DNA of 64,000 nucleotides from Jiangella sp. DSM 45060. GTDB taxonomy: Bacteria > Actinomycetota > Actinomycetes > Jiangellales > Jiangellaceae. This document shows, one piece after another, positions 1-8,228 of the stretch (positions are counted from its first letter, which is position 1; every line of letters starts with the position of its first letter). The stretch spans positions 6,964,622 to 7,028,621 of the forward strand of contig NZ_LT629771.1 in NCBI RefSeq assembly GCF_900105175.1, in the 5' to 3' direction. The position numbers were made by a program, and so were the translations under genes. The notes under the pieces are model-generated. The model was not told the DNA's origin. It did not search any database and saw nothing but the letters and a program-made list of their open reading frames with translations.

Positions 1-430
1 CGCCCGTCACCAGGATCACGAACACCGCGCCGGCCGACGCGCCGGACGTGAAGCCGATGACGTCCGGGCTGCCCAGCGGGTTGCGCGACAGGCTCTGGAA
101 CACCGCGCCGGACGCGCCCAGCGCGCCGCCGACCAGGAACGCGACCAGCACCCGCGGCAGCCGGCGGCCGTTGACGATGAAGTCGGCCAGCGGGTCCGGC
201 GGGTTCCCGAACAGCGTCCTGACCACGTCGCCGGGCGAGATCGTGAAGTCGCCGACCGCCAGCGACGTCAGGAACACCGCGACCAGCACCGCGACGAGCA
301 GCCCGCACATCAGCACGACGCGGCGGTCGAACCGGACGGACAGCTCGCGCGGTCCGCGCAGCACGTGGTCGGTGGGCGACAGGTCGGTCGGTGCGACGGT
401 GAACCGCCGGGCCGTCGTCGGGGCCGTCAC
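1..430 (-). CDS. FecCD-family siderophore ABC permease (5' part only; continues past the window start)
   Basis: The gene reads leftwards from a GTG at 430 and runs off the window, so about 143 residues are visible. After some 35 polar N-terminal residues there is a hydrophobic helix (GLLVAVLVAVFLTSLAVG), then a segment typical of the second helix (VLVAFLVGGALGASGAVFQ), then the FecCD signature around SRNPLGSPDVIGFTSGAS. FecCD permeases form the inner-membrane channel for ferric siderophores or heme. The start overlaps the stop of the upstream permease gene by four bases (GTGA), so the two are translationally coupled and probably form the heterodimeric channel of one importer. The ATPase and binding protein are not in view. 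The family is clear; the substrate is not. Confidence 0.9.
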   Translation of the reverse strand, partial: MTAPTTARRFTVAPTDLSPTDHVLRGPRELSVRFDRRVVLMCGLLVAVLVAVFLTSLAVGDFTISPGDVVRTLFGNPPDPLADFIVNGRRLPRVLVAFLVGGALGASGAVFQSLSRNPLGSPDVIGFTSGASAGAVFVILVTG

Positions 431-1545
431 GACGCCACCATCCGCTTGCGGCGCACGAGCGCGATCAGCACCGGTCCGCCGATGACCGTCGTGACGATGC
501 CGACCTGCAGCTCGCCCGTCGACAGCACCACCCGGCCCACGATGTCGGACGCCAGCAGCAGGATCGGCGAGACGACCAGGCAGAACGGGAGGATCCAGCG
601 CTGGTCGGGTCCGGTGAACGCGCGCACGATGTGCGGCACGATCAGCCCGACGAACGCGACCGGGCCCATCGCCGCCGTCGCCGCGCCGCACAGCAGCGTC
701 ACCGCCAGCACGCCGACGACGCGGGCCAGCAGCACGTTCACCCCGAGCGCCGCGGCGGTGTCGTCGCCGAGCGCCATCGCGTCCAGCGTCCGGGCCAGCC
801 CCAGCGCGAGCAGTACCCCGACCACGATGAACGGCAGCACCGACCCGACGGTCTCGACGTCGCGCCCGGCCAGCGACCCGACCTGCCAGAACCGATAGAC
901 GTCGAGCACCTCCGGATCCATGATCACCATCGCCTGGGTGAACCCGAGCAGCACCGCCGCCAGCGCGATGCCCGACAGCGCCAGTCGCACCGGCGACGCC
1001 TGACCCCGTCCGAGCGACGCCAGCGCATAGACGACGACGCTGGCCAGCGCCGCGCCGCCGAACGCGAACCAGATGTAGCCGTACAGGCTCATCGACCCGA
1101 ACAGCGTCACCCCGAGCACCACGGCGAACGCGGCGCCGGCGTTGACGCCCAGGATCCCGGGGTCGGCCAGCGGGTTGCGAGTGAGCGCCTGCATGAGCGC
1201 GCCGGCCAGGCCGAGCGCGATGCCGCAGATCACGCCGAGCAGCGTCCGGTTGACCCGCATGTCCCCGACGATGACCTGGTTGTTCGCGTCGCCAGAGTCG
1301 AACAGTGCGCGCACGACCTCGTCCAGCGGGATGTATTTCGCGCCGATCGCGATGCTGGCCAGGCAGGTCACGGCCAGCACGGCCGCGCAGACGCCCAGCC
1401 ACAGCAGCCGGCCGCGGGTCGTGCGCACCAGCCCGGCGGCCGCCCTCGCCGCGTCGTCGCTCGTGACGGCGGTGCTCGTGCCGGTTGCGGCGCCGGATGC
1501 GCTGCCGGACGGCTCGGGGGGCCGGTCGACGGCGGGAGCGGGCAT
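427..1545 (-). CDS. FecCD-family siderophore ABC permease
   Basis: This 372-residue protein is somewhat long for the family because of an Ala/Ser/Thr-rich cytoplasmic leader of about 45 residues. It then shows the usual 9-10 membrane segments. The FecCD signature is visible as GLAGALMQALTRNPLADPG, followed by LGVNAGAAFAVVLG, and the conserved C-terminal GLIVPHIVR block is present. It would be one half of the permease for a ferric siderophore. It overlaps the next permease gene by four bases. A DtxR/IdeR-like palindrome lies immediately upstream of the start, overlapping the ribosome-binding region, so iron repression is expected. Whether the siderophore is a catecholate or another type cannot be told from the permease. 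Confidence 0.92.
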   Translation of the reverse strand: MPAPAVDRPPEPSGSASGAATGTSTAVTSDDAARAAAGLVRTTRGRLLWLGVCAAVLAVTCLASIAIGAKYIPLDEVVRALFDSGDANNQVIVGDMRVNRTLLGVICGIALGLAGALMQALTRNPLADPGILGVNAGAAFAVVLGVTLFGSMSLYGYIWFAFGGAALASVVVYALASLGRGQASPVRLALSGIALAAVLLGFTQAMVIMDPEVLDVYRFWQVGSLAGRDVETVGSVLPFIVVGVLLALGLARTLDAMALGDDTAAALGVNVLLARVVGVLAVTLLCGAATAAMGPVAFVGLIVPHIVRAFTGPDQRWILPFCLVVSPILLLASDIVGRVVLSTGELQVGIVTTVIGGPVLIALVRRKRMVAS

Positions 1546-1549
1546 GAGC

Positions 1550-1568
1550 AGAGGCTAGCCTTACCTAC
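1550..1568. promoter_or_regulatory. DtxR/IdeR-like iron box upstream of the FecCD permease genes
   Basis: The 19 bases read AGAGGCTAGCCTTACCTAC. They match the actinobacterial iron-box consensus (TTAGGTTAGGCTAACCTAA) at about 14 of 19 positions, with the core AGGCTAGCCT as a perfect palindrome. The box sits 4 bp upstream of the permease start codon. Placement before an iron-uptake gene supports a real operator; binding itself is inferred. Confidence 0.6.
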
Positions 1569-1706
1569 CCCAACTGCGCGAATCCACCCCCGTCCGACAC
1601 CGGCGCGGCGGCTGGGTTCGGTCGGCGGGTGTGGCGGGTGCCCAGCCGGTCGCACGTTGGTGTGGCGGCGGGGTGGGGCCGTCCGGCGCTGGCCCGGGCG
1701 CTCGGT

Positions 1707-2160
1707 CCGGCTGTGCGGCTTTGCGGTGCGTTGTCAGTGCCCGCCCGTAGGGTGGGCCCCACCCGGGCCGGGAGGGTCATGCCTACCGCGGCGCGGCTCG
1801 TTGGGCTCCCGTGCACCGCTGGCGCGGCTGTCGGGTGTGGGGGTCTGGCGCTGGCCCGGTCGCCGGATGCGGTGGCTGGTCGGCGGCGGCGCGGCGGGAT
1901 GCGGCCGGTCCGGCTGCCGGGGTGTGGCGGCCTGGCGCTGGCTAGGTGGGCGGATGCGGTGGCTGGTCGGCGCCGGCGCGGCGGGATGCGGCTGGTCTGG
2001 CTGGCGGTCTGGCGCTGGCCCCGGTCGCCGGCGGTGGCCGGTCCGGCTGTGCGCCATTGCGCTGCGTTGTCGGTGCCCGCCCGTAGGGTGGGCCCCACCC
2101 GGGCCGGGAGGGTCATGCCTACCACGGCGCAACTTGCTCGGCTCCCGTGCACCGCTGGCC
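1707..2160. repeat. Non-coding GC-rich repeat region (110-bp direct repeat flanking an 87/77-bp tandem repeat)
   Basis: The roughly 640-bp interval 1569-2208 holds no convincing gene. A block of about 110 bp at 1707-1818 recurs with few differences at 2041-2160; both copies contain GTAGGGTGGGCCCCACCC, a short hairpin. Between them, a unit beginning GGCGCTGGC recurs at 1847, 1934 and 2011. The long ORFs crossing this interval exist only because stop codons are rare at this GC content. I infer an intergenic minisatellite. Confidence 0.75.
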
Positions 2161-2208
2161 CGGCTGCCCCGGCGCCGGCTGCCGGGTGCGGCCGCGCCGC
2201 GAACTCCG

Positions 2209-2934
2209 TCAGCCGCGGGTCGAGCGGTAGCAGTGCGTCCGGTACGGCAGCACGACGCCGCCGGGGGCGGCGACGCGGTCGTAGAGTGCGCCGACCCGGG
2301 CCAGCAGCGCGTCCCGCTCGGGCGCCGCGAGGATCGCCACGTACGAGCGCGACGCGATGAGGCCGAGCAGGCCGTCGCGGTCCAGCCGCTGCTCGTGCCC
2401 GAACGTCCGCTGCTCGACCGGCCCGAACGGCGGGACGACCTGGGGGTCGTCGGCGCGCCGGCCCTCGTGGTCGCCGAACATCGACCACAGCTCGTCCACC
2501 CAGCCGATGGAGTCGTCGCGCAGGTTCCACACCAGTCCGAGCCGCCCGCCCGGACGCAGCACGCGCGCGATCTCGGGCAGCGCCGTCGCCGGGTCGAACC
2601 AGTGGTACGCCTGGCCCGCCGTCACGACGTCGACGGATGCGTCGTCCAGCGGCAGCCGCTCCGCCGTCCCGGCCCGCGCGTCGACGTCGGGGAGCGCCGT
2701 CCGTAGCTGGGTGAGCATCGGCTCGGACGGGTCGACCGCGACGACCTGGTGACCGGCGGCGACGAGCGACCTGGTCAGCTTGCCCGTCCCGGCGCCGAGG
2801 TCGAGGACCCGGACCGGCCGCCCGCCGGTCAGCCAGCGCACGGCGTCGTCGGGGTAACCGGGCCGGGCGCGTTCGTAGACGTCGGCGACCCCGCCGAAGG
2901 AGCTGGCGCGCAGATGGAACTCGTCGGTCGTCAC
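2209..2934 (-). CDS. Class I SAM-dependent methyltransferase (UbiE/type-11 like)
   Basis: The protein has 241 residues from the GTG at 2934. The open frame extends further upstream, but the extra residues are arginine-rich, cross the divergent PadR promoter and are not methyltransferase-like. Motif I (VLDLGAGTGKL, residues 43-53), the acidic motif II (VVAVDPS), DVVTAGQAYHWF and the post-motif VLRPGGRLGLVW are all present. This is the standard SAM-binding Rossmann fold of small-molecule methyltransferases; the AYHWFD variant is common in actinobacterial proteins of unknown substrate. The gene is transcribed divergently from padR and shares its promoter region. The substrate cannot be assigned. 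Confidence 0.85.
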   Translation of the reverse strand: MTTDEFHLRASSFGGVADVYERARPGYPDDAVRWLTGGRPVRVLDLGAGTGKLTRSLVAAGHQVVAVDPSEPMLTQLRTALPDVDARAGTAERLPLDDASVDVVTAGQAYHWFDPATALPEIARVLRPGGRLGLVWNLRDDSIGWVDELWSMFGDHEGRRADDPQVVPPFGPVEQRTFGHEQRLDRDGLLGLIASRSYVAILAAPERDALLARVGALYDRVAAPGGVVLPYRTHCYRSTRG

Positions 2935-2976
2935 CTCGTGAGCGTAACCCCGCCTGAGGGGTTGCCACTCGAACAA

Positions 2977-3003
2977 TCGCGATATATCGTCTGAGTATCG
3001 CGA
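2977..3003. promoter_or_regulatory. Inverted-repeat operator, probably for the PadR-type regulator
   Basis: TCGCGATA and TATCGCGA form perfect 8-bp arms separated by 11 bp. Within them lies the 10-bp palindrome CGATATATCG. The site is 29 bp upstream of the PadR-family gene and 42 bp from the divergent methyltransferase start. PadR regulators usually repress their own operon by binding such AT-rich dyads. Autoregulation is inferred from position and symmetry. Confidence 0.7.
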
Positions 3004-3032
3004 CCGTTCGATGGAAGAGTAGGTGAAGAACG

Positions 3033-3632
3033 ATGCACGGACGACGCGGAGGACACGGCTTCGGGCCGTGGGACATGTTCGGAGGGGGCCGTGGCTCCTG
3101 GGGCGGACCGCCGTGGGGCGGCGGCCCGTGGGGCGGGCCGCCGTGGGCACGACGAGGCCCGAAGGCGCGCCGTGGCGACATCCGCGCGGCGATCCTGGGG
3201 GTGCTGGCCGACCGGCCGATGAACGGCTACCAGATGATCCAGGAGATCGCCGAGCGCAGCGGCGGCGCGTGGAAGCCGAGCCCCGGCTCGATCTACCCGA
3301 CGCTGCAGCAGCTCGAGGACGAGGGGCTCATCGAGGCCGACGAGGCGAGCGGCCGGCGCACGTTCCGGCTGACGTCCGATGGCGAGACGTACGTCCAGGA
3401 GCACGCGGCCGAGGTCAACGCGCCGTGGGAGTCGATGTCGGCCAACGCCGAGGACGACGACGCCGCCGGTCTGCGTCCGCTCGTCGGGCAGACGGCGCAG
3501 GCGCTGTGGCAGATCATGGCCACCGGCAGCCCTGACCAGCAGGCCCGCGCCCGCGAGGTGCTGGCCGACACCCGCCGCAAGCTGTACGGCATCCTCGCCG
3601 ACGGCGACGACCCGGAAGGTGGCCCCCGATGA
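3033..3632 (+). CDS. PadR-family transcriptional regulator
   Basis: This 199-residue protein starts at an ATG preceded by GGTGAAG. Residues 1-45 are a Gly/Trp/Pro-rich tail (GGGRGSWGGPPWGGGPW). The PadR winged helix follows from about residue 47 (RGDIRAAILGVLADRPMNGY, then GSIYPTLQQLEDEGLIEA), with an alpha-helical C-terminal dimerisation part. PadR proteins are usually ligand- or stress-responsive repressors. The stop overlaps the start of the DUF1707 gene (ATGA), making a two-gene operon, and an inverted-repeat operator lies upstream. PadR plus DUF1707 membrane protein is a recurring actinobacterial pair whose signal is not known to me. Confidence 0.9.
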   Translation: MHGRRGGHGFGPWDMFGGGRGSWGGPPWGGGPWGGPPWARRGPKARRGDIRAAILGVLADRPMNGYQMIQEIAERSGGAWKPSPGSIYPTLQQLEDEGLIEADEASGRRTFRLTSDGETYVQEHAAEVNAPWESMSANAEDDDAAGLRPLVGQTAQALWQIMATGSPDQQARAREVLADTRRKLYGILADGDDPEGGPR

Positions 3633-4270
3633 GCGGGCCGGCCTTCCGGGTCGGCGACGCCGAGCGCGACGCCGCCGTGTCGGCCCTCGGTGAGCACTTC
3701 GCCGCGGGCCGGCTCAGCAAGGACGAGTTCGACGAGCGGTCCGGCCGTGCCTGGGCGGCGCGGTACGCCGACGACCTCGACGAGCTCTTCACCGACCTGC
3801 CGCAGCCGGTCGCCGTCCAAGCGGGCTTCTCGCCGGAACCGCGGGCGCGTGCTCCGTGGGCGCGCGGGCCAAGGTCGCTGCCGCGACTGCTGCTCCTCGC
3901 GCCCGTGGCGATGATGGCGTTCGGCGGGCTGCTGTTCCTCATCGTCTGGACGGCGCCGTGGCTGTTGTTCGTGTTCGGCCTGCTGTTCCTGTTCGGCGGG
4001 CCGCCTGGTCGGCGCCGCCACTGGCACCGCCACGACGGCGGCGGCCCACGGTCCGGCTGGGGACCTCCCGGCTGGGGACCGCCCGGTCGCTGGGACGGTC
4101 CGAGTCGGCGCGGCTGGGACGGTTCGAGCCAACGTGGTTGGGACGGTTCGGGCCGACGGGGCTGGGCGTCGCCGGGTCGCGAGGACCGGTCCGCCGAGCG
4201 GCGCGACTGGCCGCCGGCCCGTCCCGGCTGGGGGCCGCAACCCCGCGGTGGCTGGGCGTCGAGCCACTAG
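3629..4270 (+). CDS. DUF1707/SHOCT-like membrane protein with Trp/Gly-rich repeats
   Basis: This is a 213-residue protein. Residues 5-57 match the DUF1707 pattern (RVGDAERDAAVSALGEHF, then GRLSKDEFDER and DDLDELFTDLP). Two adjacent hydrophobic segments around residues 88-125 anchor it in the membrane. The C-terminal third is basic and repetitive: a nine-residue unit of the form RRGWDGSS(Q/R) recurs three times, encoded by a 27-bp DNA repeat around 4095-4180. It is translationally coupled to the PadR gene. The function is unknown; DUF1707 proteins are often controlled by, or interact with, their regulator. Confidence 0.85.
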   Translation: MSGPAFRVGDAERDAAVSALGEHFAAGRLSKDEFDERSGRAWAARYADDLDELFTDLPQPVAVQAGFSPEPRARAPWARGPRSLPRLLLLAPVAMMAFGGLLFLIVWTAPWLLFVFGLLFLFGGPPGRRRHWHRHDGGGPRSGWGPPGWGPPGRWDGPSRRGWDGSSQRGWDGSGRRGWASPGREDRSAERRDWPPARPGWGPQPRGGWASSH

Positions 4271-4348
4271 CCGTTCGTTGTCCTGACCGGCGCCGCCCTG
4301 AGATCACGGCGGCCCGGTCGGCGGCTCCGGCGCCGGAGGAGGCGCGAC

Positions 4349-5236
4349 ATGAGTGGATGGACCGCAGGAGACCTATCTGACCAGCGTGGGCGCACGGTCA
4401 TCGTCACCGGCGCCAGCAGCGGACTGGGCGCCGAAATGACGCGGGTGCTCGCCGGCGCCGGCGCGACGGTGATCATGGCCTGCCGCGACGTCGACAAGGC
4501 GCGGGCCGTGGCCGCCGGCATCGGGGGCACCGTCGAGGTGCGTCGGCTCGACCTCGGCGATCTGTCGTCGGTGCGGGCCTTCGCGGACGGCCTCGACCGC
4601 GACGTCGACGTCCTGATCAACAATGCCGGGGTCATGGCCGTGCCGCGCGGCGCGACGGCGGACGGCTTCGAGACGCACCTCGGCGTCAACCACCTCGGGC
4701 CGTTCGCGCTGACCGGCCTGCTCGCAGGTCGCGTGCGTGAGCGCGTCGTGACGGTGTCCAGCGGGTTGCACGTGCTCGGCCGGGTCGGCGACGACCTCCA
4801 GTGGGAGCGCCGCCGGTACCAGCGCTGGCTGGCCTATGCGCAGTCGAAGCTGGCCAACCTGCTGTTCTCGTACGAGCTGCACCGGCGGTTGGCCGCGGCG
4901 GGCCGGCGGACGGTGTCCGTGGCGGCGCACCCGGGCGTCGCCGCCACGGAGGGCCAGCGCCGCGACACGTCGCTGCAGGGCCGACTGCTGGCCGGCGGAC
5001 CCGCGCAGCGTCCCGAGATGGGCGCCCTGCCCGTCCTCTACGCCGCCGCCGCGCCCGATGTCCGCGGTGGCGTCTGTATCGGGCCGGACGGATTCCTGCA
5101 GCGCCACGGCTTCCCGGCGACCGTCGGGACGAGCCGGCGGTCGCGCGACGTCGAGCGTGCGGCTTGGTTGTGGGCGCGGTCCGAGGAACTGACGGGCGTG
5201 AGCTACCGCCTCGGACCGGCCGGGGCCGTCACGTGA
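4349..5236 (+). CDS. Short-chain dehydrogenase/reductase (retinol dehydrogenase-like)
   Basis: This 295-residue protein has a strong GGAGGAGG ribosome-binding site. The NAD(P) glycine motif TGASSGLG is at residues 20-27, NNAG follows the fourth strand, and the catalytic YAQSK places Tyr163 and Lys167, with VSSGL supplying the serine. The pattern ACRD after the second strand suggests NADP(H). The length and the VAAHPGVAATE segment resemble actinobacterial SDRs annotated as retinol/protochlorophyllide-reductase-like oxidoreductases. It stands alone, with no pathway neighbours. The substrate is unknown. Confidence 0.9.
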   Translation: MSGWTAGDLSDQRGRTVIVTGASSGLGAEMTRVLAGAGATVIMACRDVDKARAVAAGIGGTVEVRRLDLGDLSSVRAFADGLDRDVDVLINNAGVMAVPRGATADGFETHLGVNHLGPFALTGLLAGRVRERVVTVSSGLHVLGRVGDDLQWERRRYQRWLAYAQSKLANLLFSYELHRRLAAAGRRTVSVAAHPGVAATEGQRRDTSLQGRLLAGGPAQRPEMGALPVLYAAAAPDVRGGVCIGPDGFLQRHGFPATVGTSRRSRDVERAAWLWARSEELTGVSYRLGPAGAVT

Positions 5237-5264
5237 GGCTGGTCTGGTGGGCGGGGTCGCTGCG

Positions 5265-6266
5265 TCAGCCGAGGTCGAACGGCGACGCCGCCAGGAGCGC
5301 GGCCAGCGTCTCCAGCGGCGCCCGGGCGAACGCGCCGGCCTGCTCGAAGCCCTCGGCCCGGACCGCGCGGAGCCACACCAACGACCGCGCGATCGAACCG
5401 ACCCGGCAGGCCAGCTCCAGCTCCGTCACCAGCGCCGTCCGCGAGCCCAGCTCGGCGAACCCCGCGAGGTAGGCGTCGCGCACCCGCAGCAGCCGCGGGT
5501 CGTCGTCGGCGAGGTGGAGTTCGGAGCGCAGGAAGCCGAGCGTCACCAGCATGCTGGCGAACGGGTGCGCCACGACGGCGTCGCCCCAGTCGTAGAAGCG
5601 GGGCCGGCCCGACGGCGTCGTCAGGATGTTCCAGACGTGTAGGTCGTTGTGGTCGATGCTGGCCGGCGCGACTCCGTCCGTCAGCCGGTCGCACCACTCC
5701 ACCACCGCCGGCCGGGCAGCGGCGACCCGGCGCAGGGTGGCGCGGTCGTCGTCGGAGGCGTGCCGGCCGAGGTAGTGACCGATCGCCTCGACGGCCTCGT
5801 CCAGCCGCTCGGGCAGCGCAGCCGGCCGCATGTCGGCCAGGCCGAACTCGAAGAGGTCGTCGACGTGGGCGGCGAGGGCGCGCTGTAGCTCGGCGTACTG
5901 CGGCACGACGGTCGCCAGCGCGTCCGGAAGATCCCCGGCCGCCAGTCCGTCGCCCAGCGGCGCACCGCCGTCGGGGAGCAGCAGCCGGCGGTGCTCGACG
6001 TCGGCGGCGATCGGCACCAGCACGCTGTCGGGCGCGACTCGCGCCAGCAGCCCATACAACGGCACCTCGAACGCCGTCTCAAGGCCCGGCGCCTTGAGCC
6101 AGACCTGGCCACGGTCGGTCGACGCCGTGAGGACGGTGCCCCACGGGCGCAGATGCGGCTGGCTCACCGGACCGGTGCGGACCCACCCCGCGTCGGCGAG
6201 CCGGTCGTCGAGCCAACCGGTCGCCTCCGCCAGCCAGGCTGCGGACGACCACGTCGCGGTGGTCAT
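5265..6266 (-). CDS. Aminoglycoside-phosphotransferase/choline-kinase-fold protein
   Basis: The protein has 333 residues from the ATG at 6266; longer upstream frames run into a low-complexity repeat and are rejected. The kinase-like fold is visible through SIDHNDLHVWNIL (catalytic Asp and Asn in the Brenner loop) and FYDWGDAVVAHPF (Mg-binding Asp of the DFG equivalent). The N-lobe is weak, with no obvious glycine loop. The family covers small-molecule kinases, many of unknown substrate, so antibiotic resistance should not be assumed. The gene converges with the upstream SDR gene 28 bp away. Confidence 0.85.
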   Translation of the reverse strand: MTTATWSSAAWLAEATGWLDDRLADAGWVRTGPVSQPHLRPWGTVLTASTDRGQVWLKAPGLETAFEVPLYGLLARVAPDSVLVPIAADVEHRRLLLPDGGAPLGDGLAAGDLPDALATVVPQYAELQRALAAHVDDLFEFGLADMRPAALPERLDEAVEAIGHYLGRHASDDDRATLRRVAAARPAVVEWCDRLTDGVAPASIDHNDLHVWNILTTPSGRPRFYDWGDAVVAHPFASMLVTLGFLRSELHLADDDPRLLRVRDAYLAGFAELGSRTALVTELELACRVGSIARSLVWLRAVRAEGFEQAGAFARAPLETLAALLAASPFDLG

Positions 6267-6417
6267 CCGGCCGCTGCCCCGGCGCGGATGATCCGGACCG
6301 CCCGGCCGCTCGCCTCGTGCCGGCGCCTCGTGTGGGCGCAGGTCGTCCCGGCACGCGTTGCCGGGCCGCTTGGCCCATGCTGACGCGCACTCATGCGGCC
6401 GCCGAATCGCCTGGATC

Positions 6418-6730
6418 CGCGCACCGAAACCACGGGCACGGGGACTGCGGCCACCGGGACTGCGGACTGTGGGCACCGGGGCTTCGGGACCACGGGCTGC
6501 GGGGCTGCGGACTGTGGGCTCCGGGGCTGCGCGGCTCCGGGGCTGCGGACTGTGGGCTCCGGGGCTTCGCGGCTCCGGGGCTGAGGGACCACGGGTTCCG
6601 GGCTGCGGGGCTCCGGGACTGCGGGGCTGCGGGACCACTGGCTGCGAGACCACGGGCTGCGGGAGTGCGGGCTGCGAGCTCGGGACTGTGGGCTCCGGGA
6701 CTGTGGGCACCGGGACGGCGGGGCACCGTG
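6418..6730. repeat. Low-complexity decamer-like repeat array in a 504-bp gap
   Basis: The 6267-6770 gap has no credible gene. Most of it is built from short variants of CGGGGCTGCGGACTGTGGGC and GGGCTCCGGGGCT, repeated irregularly about every 10-20 bp. Both strands stay open in several frames because of this composition, producing long Pro/Ser/Arg or Gly/Ala/Leu translations that are artefacts. It lies between the 3' end of the MFS gene and the start of the phosphotransferase-like gene. Confidence 0.75.
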
Positions 6731-6770
6731 CTGGATCGGCGGACCGGAAACGCCGGAGCCGGACGGGCTG

Positions 6771-8228
6771 TCATGTCGGCTCCTGGGCGCCGACCGGACG
6801 AACGTGGCGCAGACCGGCCAGCGCCAGGACGCCGAGGCCGACGGCGATCGCCGCGCTCACGGTGGCCGTGCCGTTCAGGGCGCCGGCCAGCGCGTCGCGC
6901 ACTCCGGCGGCGAGGCCGACGCCAGGGGCGGGCAGTTGGTCGGCGTCGGCGCCGTGGCGGTAGATCGCGGTGCCGATGACCCCCATGACGGCGACCCCGG
7001 CGGCGATGCCGAACTCGCCCGCGGTCTCGGACATGGCCGCCGCGGAGCCGGCCTGCTCGGGCCGGACGGAGCCGAGCGCCAGCCCCATGCTGAGCCCGGC
7101 CATCGGCCCGATGCCGACCGCCGTCACCACGAGGCCGGTGATCAGCAGCCCGAGCGAACCGGATCCGTCGACCCGCGTGAGCAGGACGTATCCCGCGGCG
7201 ACGAGGACCAGCCCGGCGGCCATGACCCGCGCCGGTGCGAACCGTCGGGCCAGCAGCGGCGCGACCTGCAGGCTGACGATCGTCACCAGCGCCGATGGCA
7301 GCAGCCACAGCGCGGCGTCGAGCGGCGACAACCCGGCCACCAACTGGAGGTACAGATAGACGAACAGCTGGCTGCCGGCCATGACGCCGGCGATCGTCGA
7401 GATGGTCAGCCCGGCGGTGAACGTCCGGTTGCCGAACAACCGGAGGTCGAGCATCGGCTCGGCCAGTCGCCGCTGCCGCCGGACGAACGAGCGCCCGGCC
7501 AGCAGGCCGACGAGGACCGCCACCGCGGGCAGCACCCTGACGCCGTCGCGGGAGATCTCCTTCAGCCCGTAGACCAGCGGCAGCACCGTCCCCAGGCAGA
7601 GCACGACGCTGGCTGGGTCGAGCCGCCCGCCGGCCGGGTTGCGGTACTCGGGCAACACCGCAGGCCCCGTGGCCAGGAGCAGCAGCATGACCGGCACGCC
7701 GAGCAGGAACACCGAGCCCCACCAGAAGTGCTCGAGCAGCACGCCGCCGATGATGGGGCCGAGCGCCAGACCGCCCATGAAGCAGGCCATCCAGATGGCG
7801 ATGGCCATGCCGTGCTGGCGTGGGTCGCGGAACATCGTGCTGATCAGGGTCAGCGTCGACGGCATCAGGGTCGCGCCCGCGACACCCAGGAGCGCGCGGC
7901 TGACGATGAGCATCTCGGCGCTGGTGGAGTAGGCGGCCACCACCGACGCGACGGTGAACGCGGCGGCGCCGATGAGCAGCAGCCGGCGCCGGCCGATGCG
8001 GTCGCCGATGGTGCCCATCGTGATCAGCAGCCCGGCGACCATGAACCCGTACACGTCGGTGATCCACAACTGCTGCAGGCTGCTGGCGCCGAGGTCGGCG
8101 CCGAGATGCGGCAGCGCGAGGTACAGCACGCTCATGTCCAGCGAGACGAGCGTGGTGGGCAGTGTGAGGACGGCCAGGCCGGCGTACTCGCGGCGTCCGG
8201 CCCGCGGCGCGACGTCGGTGGTGGTCAT
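6771..8228 (-). CDS. MFS drug-efflux transporter, 14-helix DHA2 type
   Basis: This is a 485-residue protein with about 14 hydrophobic segments. The loop-2/3 signature reads GDRIGRRRLLLIG, and LQQLWITDVYGFMVAG is typical of the SmvA/LfrA/QacA branch that exports lipophilic and quaternary cations. Motif C appears as GVAGATLMPSTL. The start overlaps the stop of the SRPBCC gene by four bases, and that gene overlaps the ArsR-like gene, so this exporter is the last gene of a three-gene operon. Drug specificity is inferred from family only. A low-complexity repeat region begins just beyond its stop. Confidence 0.9.
   Translation of the reverse strand: MTTTDVAPRAGRREYAGLAVLTLPTTLVSLDMSVLYLALPHLGADLGASSLQQLWITDVYGFMVAGLLITMGTIGDRIGRRRLLLIGAAAFTVASVVAAYSTSAEMLIVSRALLGVAGATLMPSTLTLISTMFRDPRQHGMAIAIWMACFMGGLALGPIIGGVLLEHFWWGSVFLLGVPVMLLLLATGPAVLPEYRNPAGGRLDPASVVLCLGTVLPLVYGLKEISRDGVRVLPAVAVLVGLLAGRSFVRRQRRLAEPMLDLRLFGNRTFTAGLTISTIAGVMAGSQLFVYLYLQLVAGLSPLDAALWLLPSALVTIVSLQVAPLLARRFAPARVMAAGLVLVAAGYVLLTRVDGSGSLGLLITGLVVTAVGIGPMAGLSMGLALGSVRPEQAGSAAAMSETAGEFGIAAGVAVMGVIGTAIYRHGADADQLPAPGVGLAAGVRDALAGALNGTATVSAAIAVGLGVLALAGLRHVRPVGAQEPT

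Noticed and set aside
1566..2208. CRISPR array suggested by regular repeats
   Set aside because: Repeat units are imperfect, lack unique equal-length spacers, and no cas genes occur. The same reasoning excludes the other repeat regions.
5265..6266. Aminoglycoside resistance gene
   Set aside because: The fold is shared by many kinases; no resistance-specific motifs or context are visible. The same applies to the homologue at 46382-47308.
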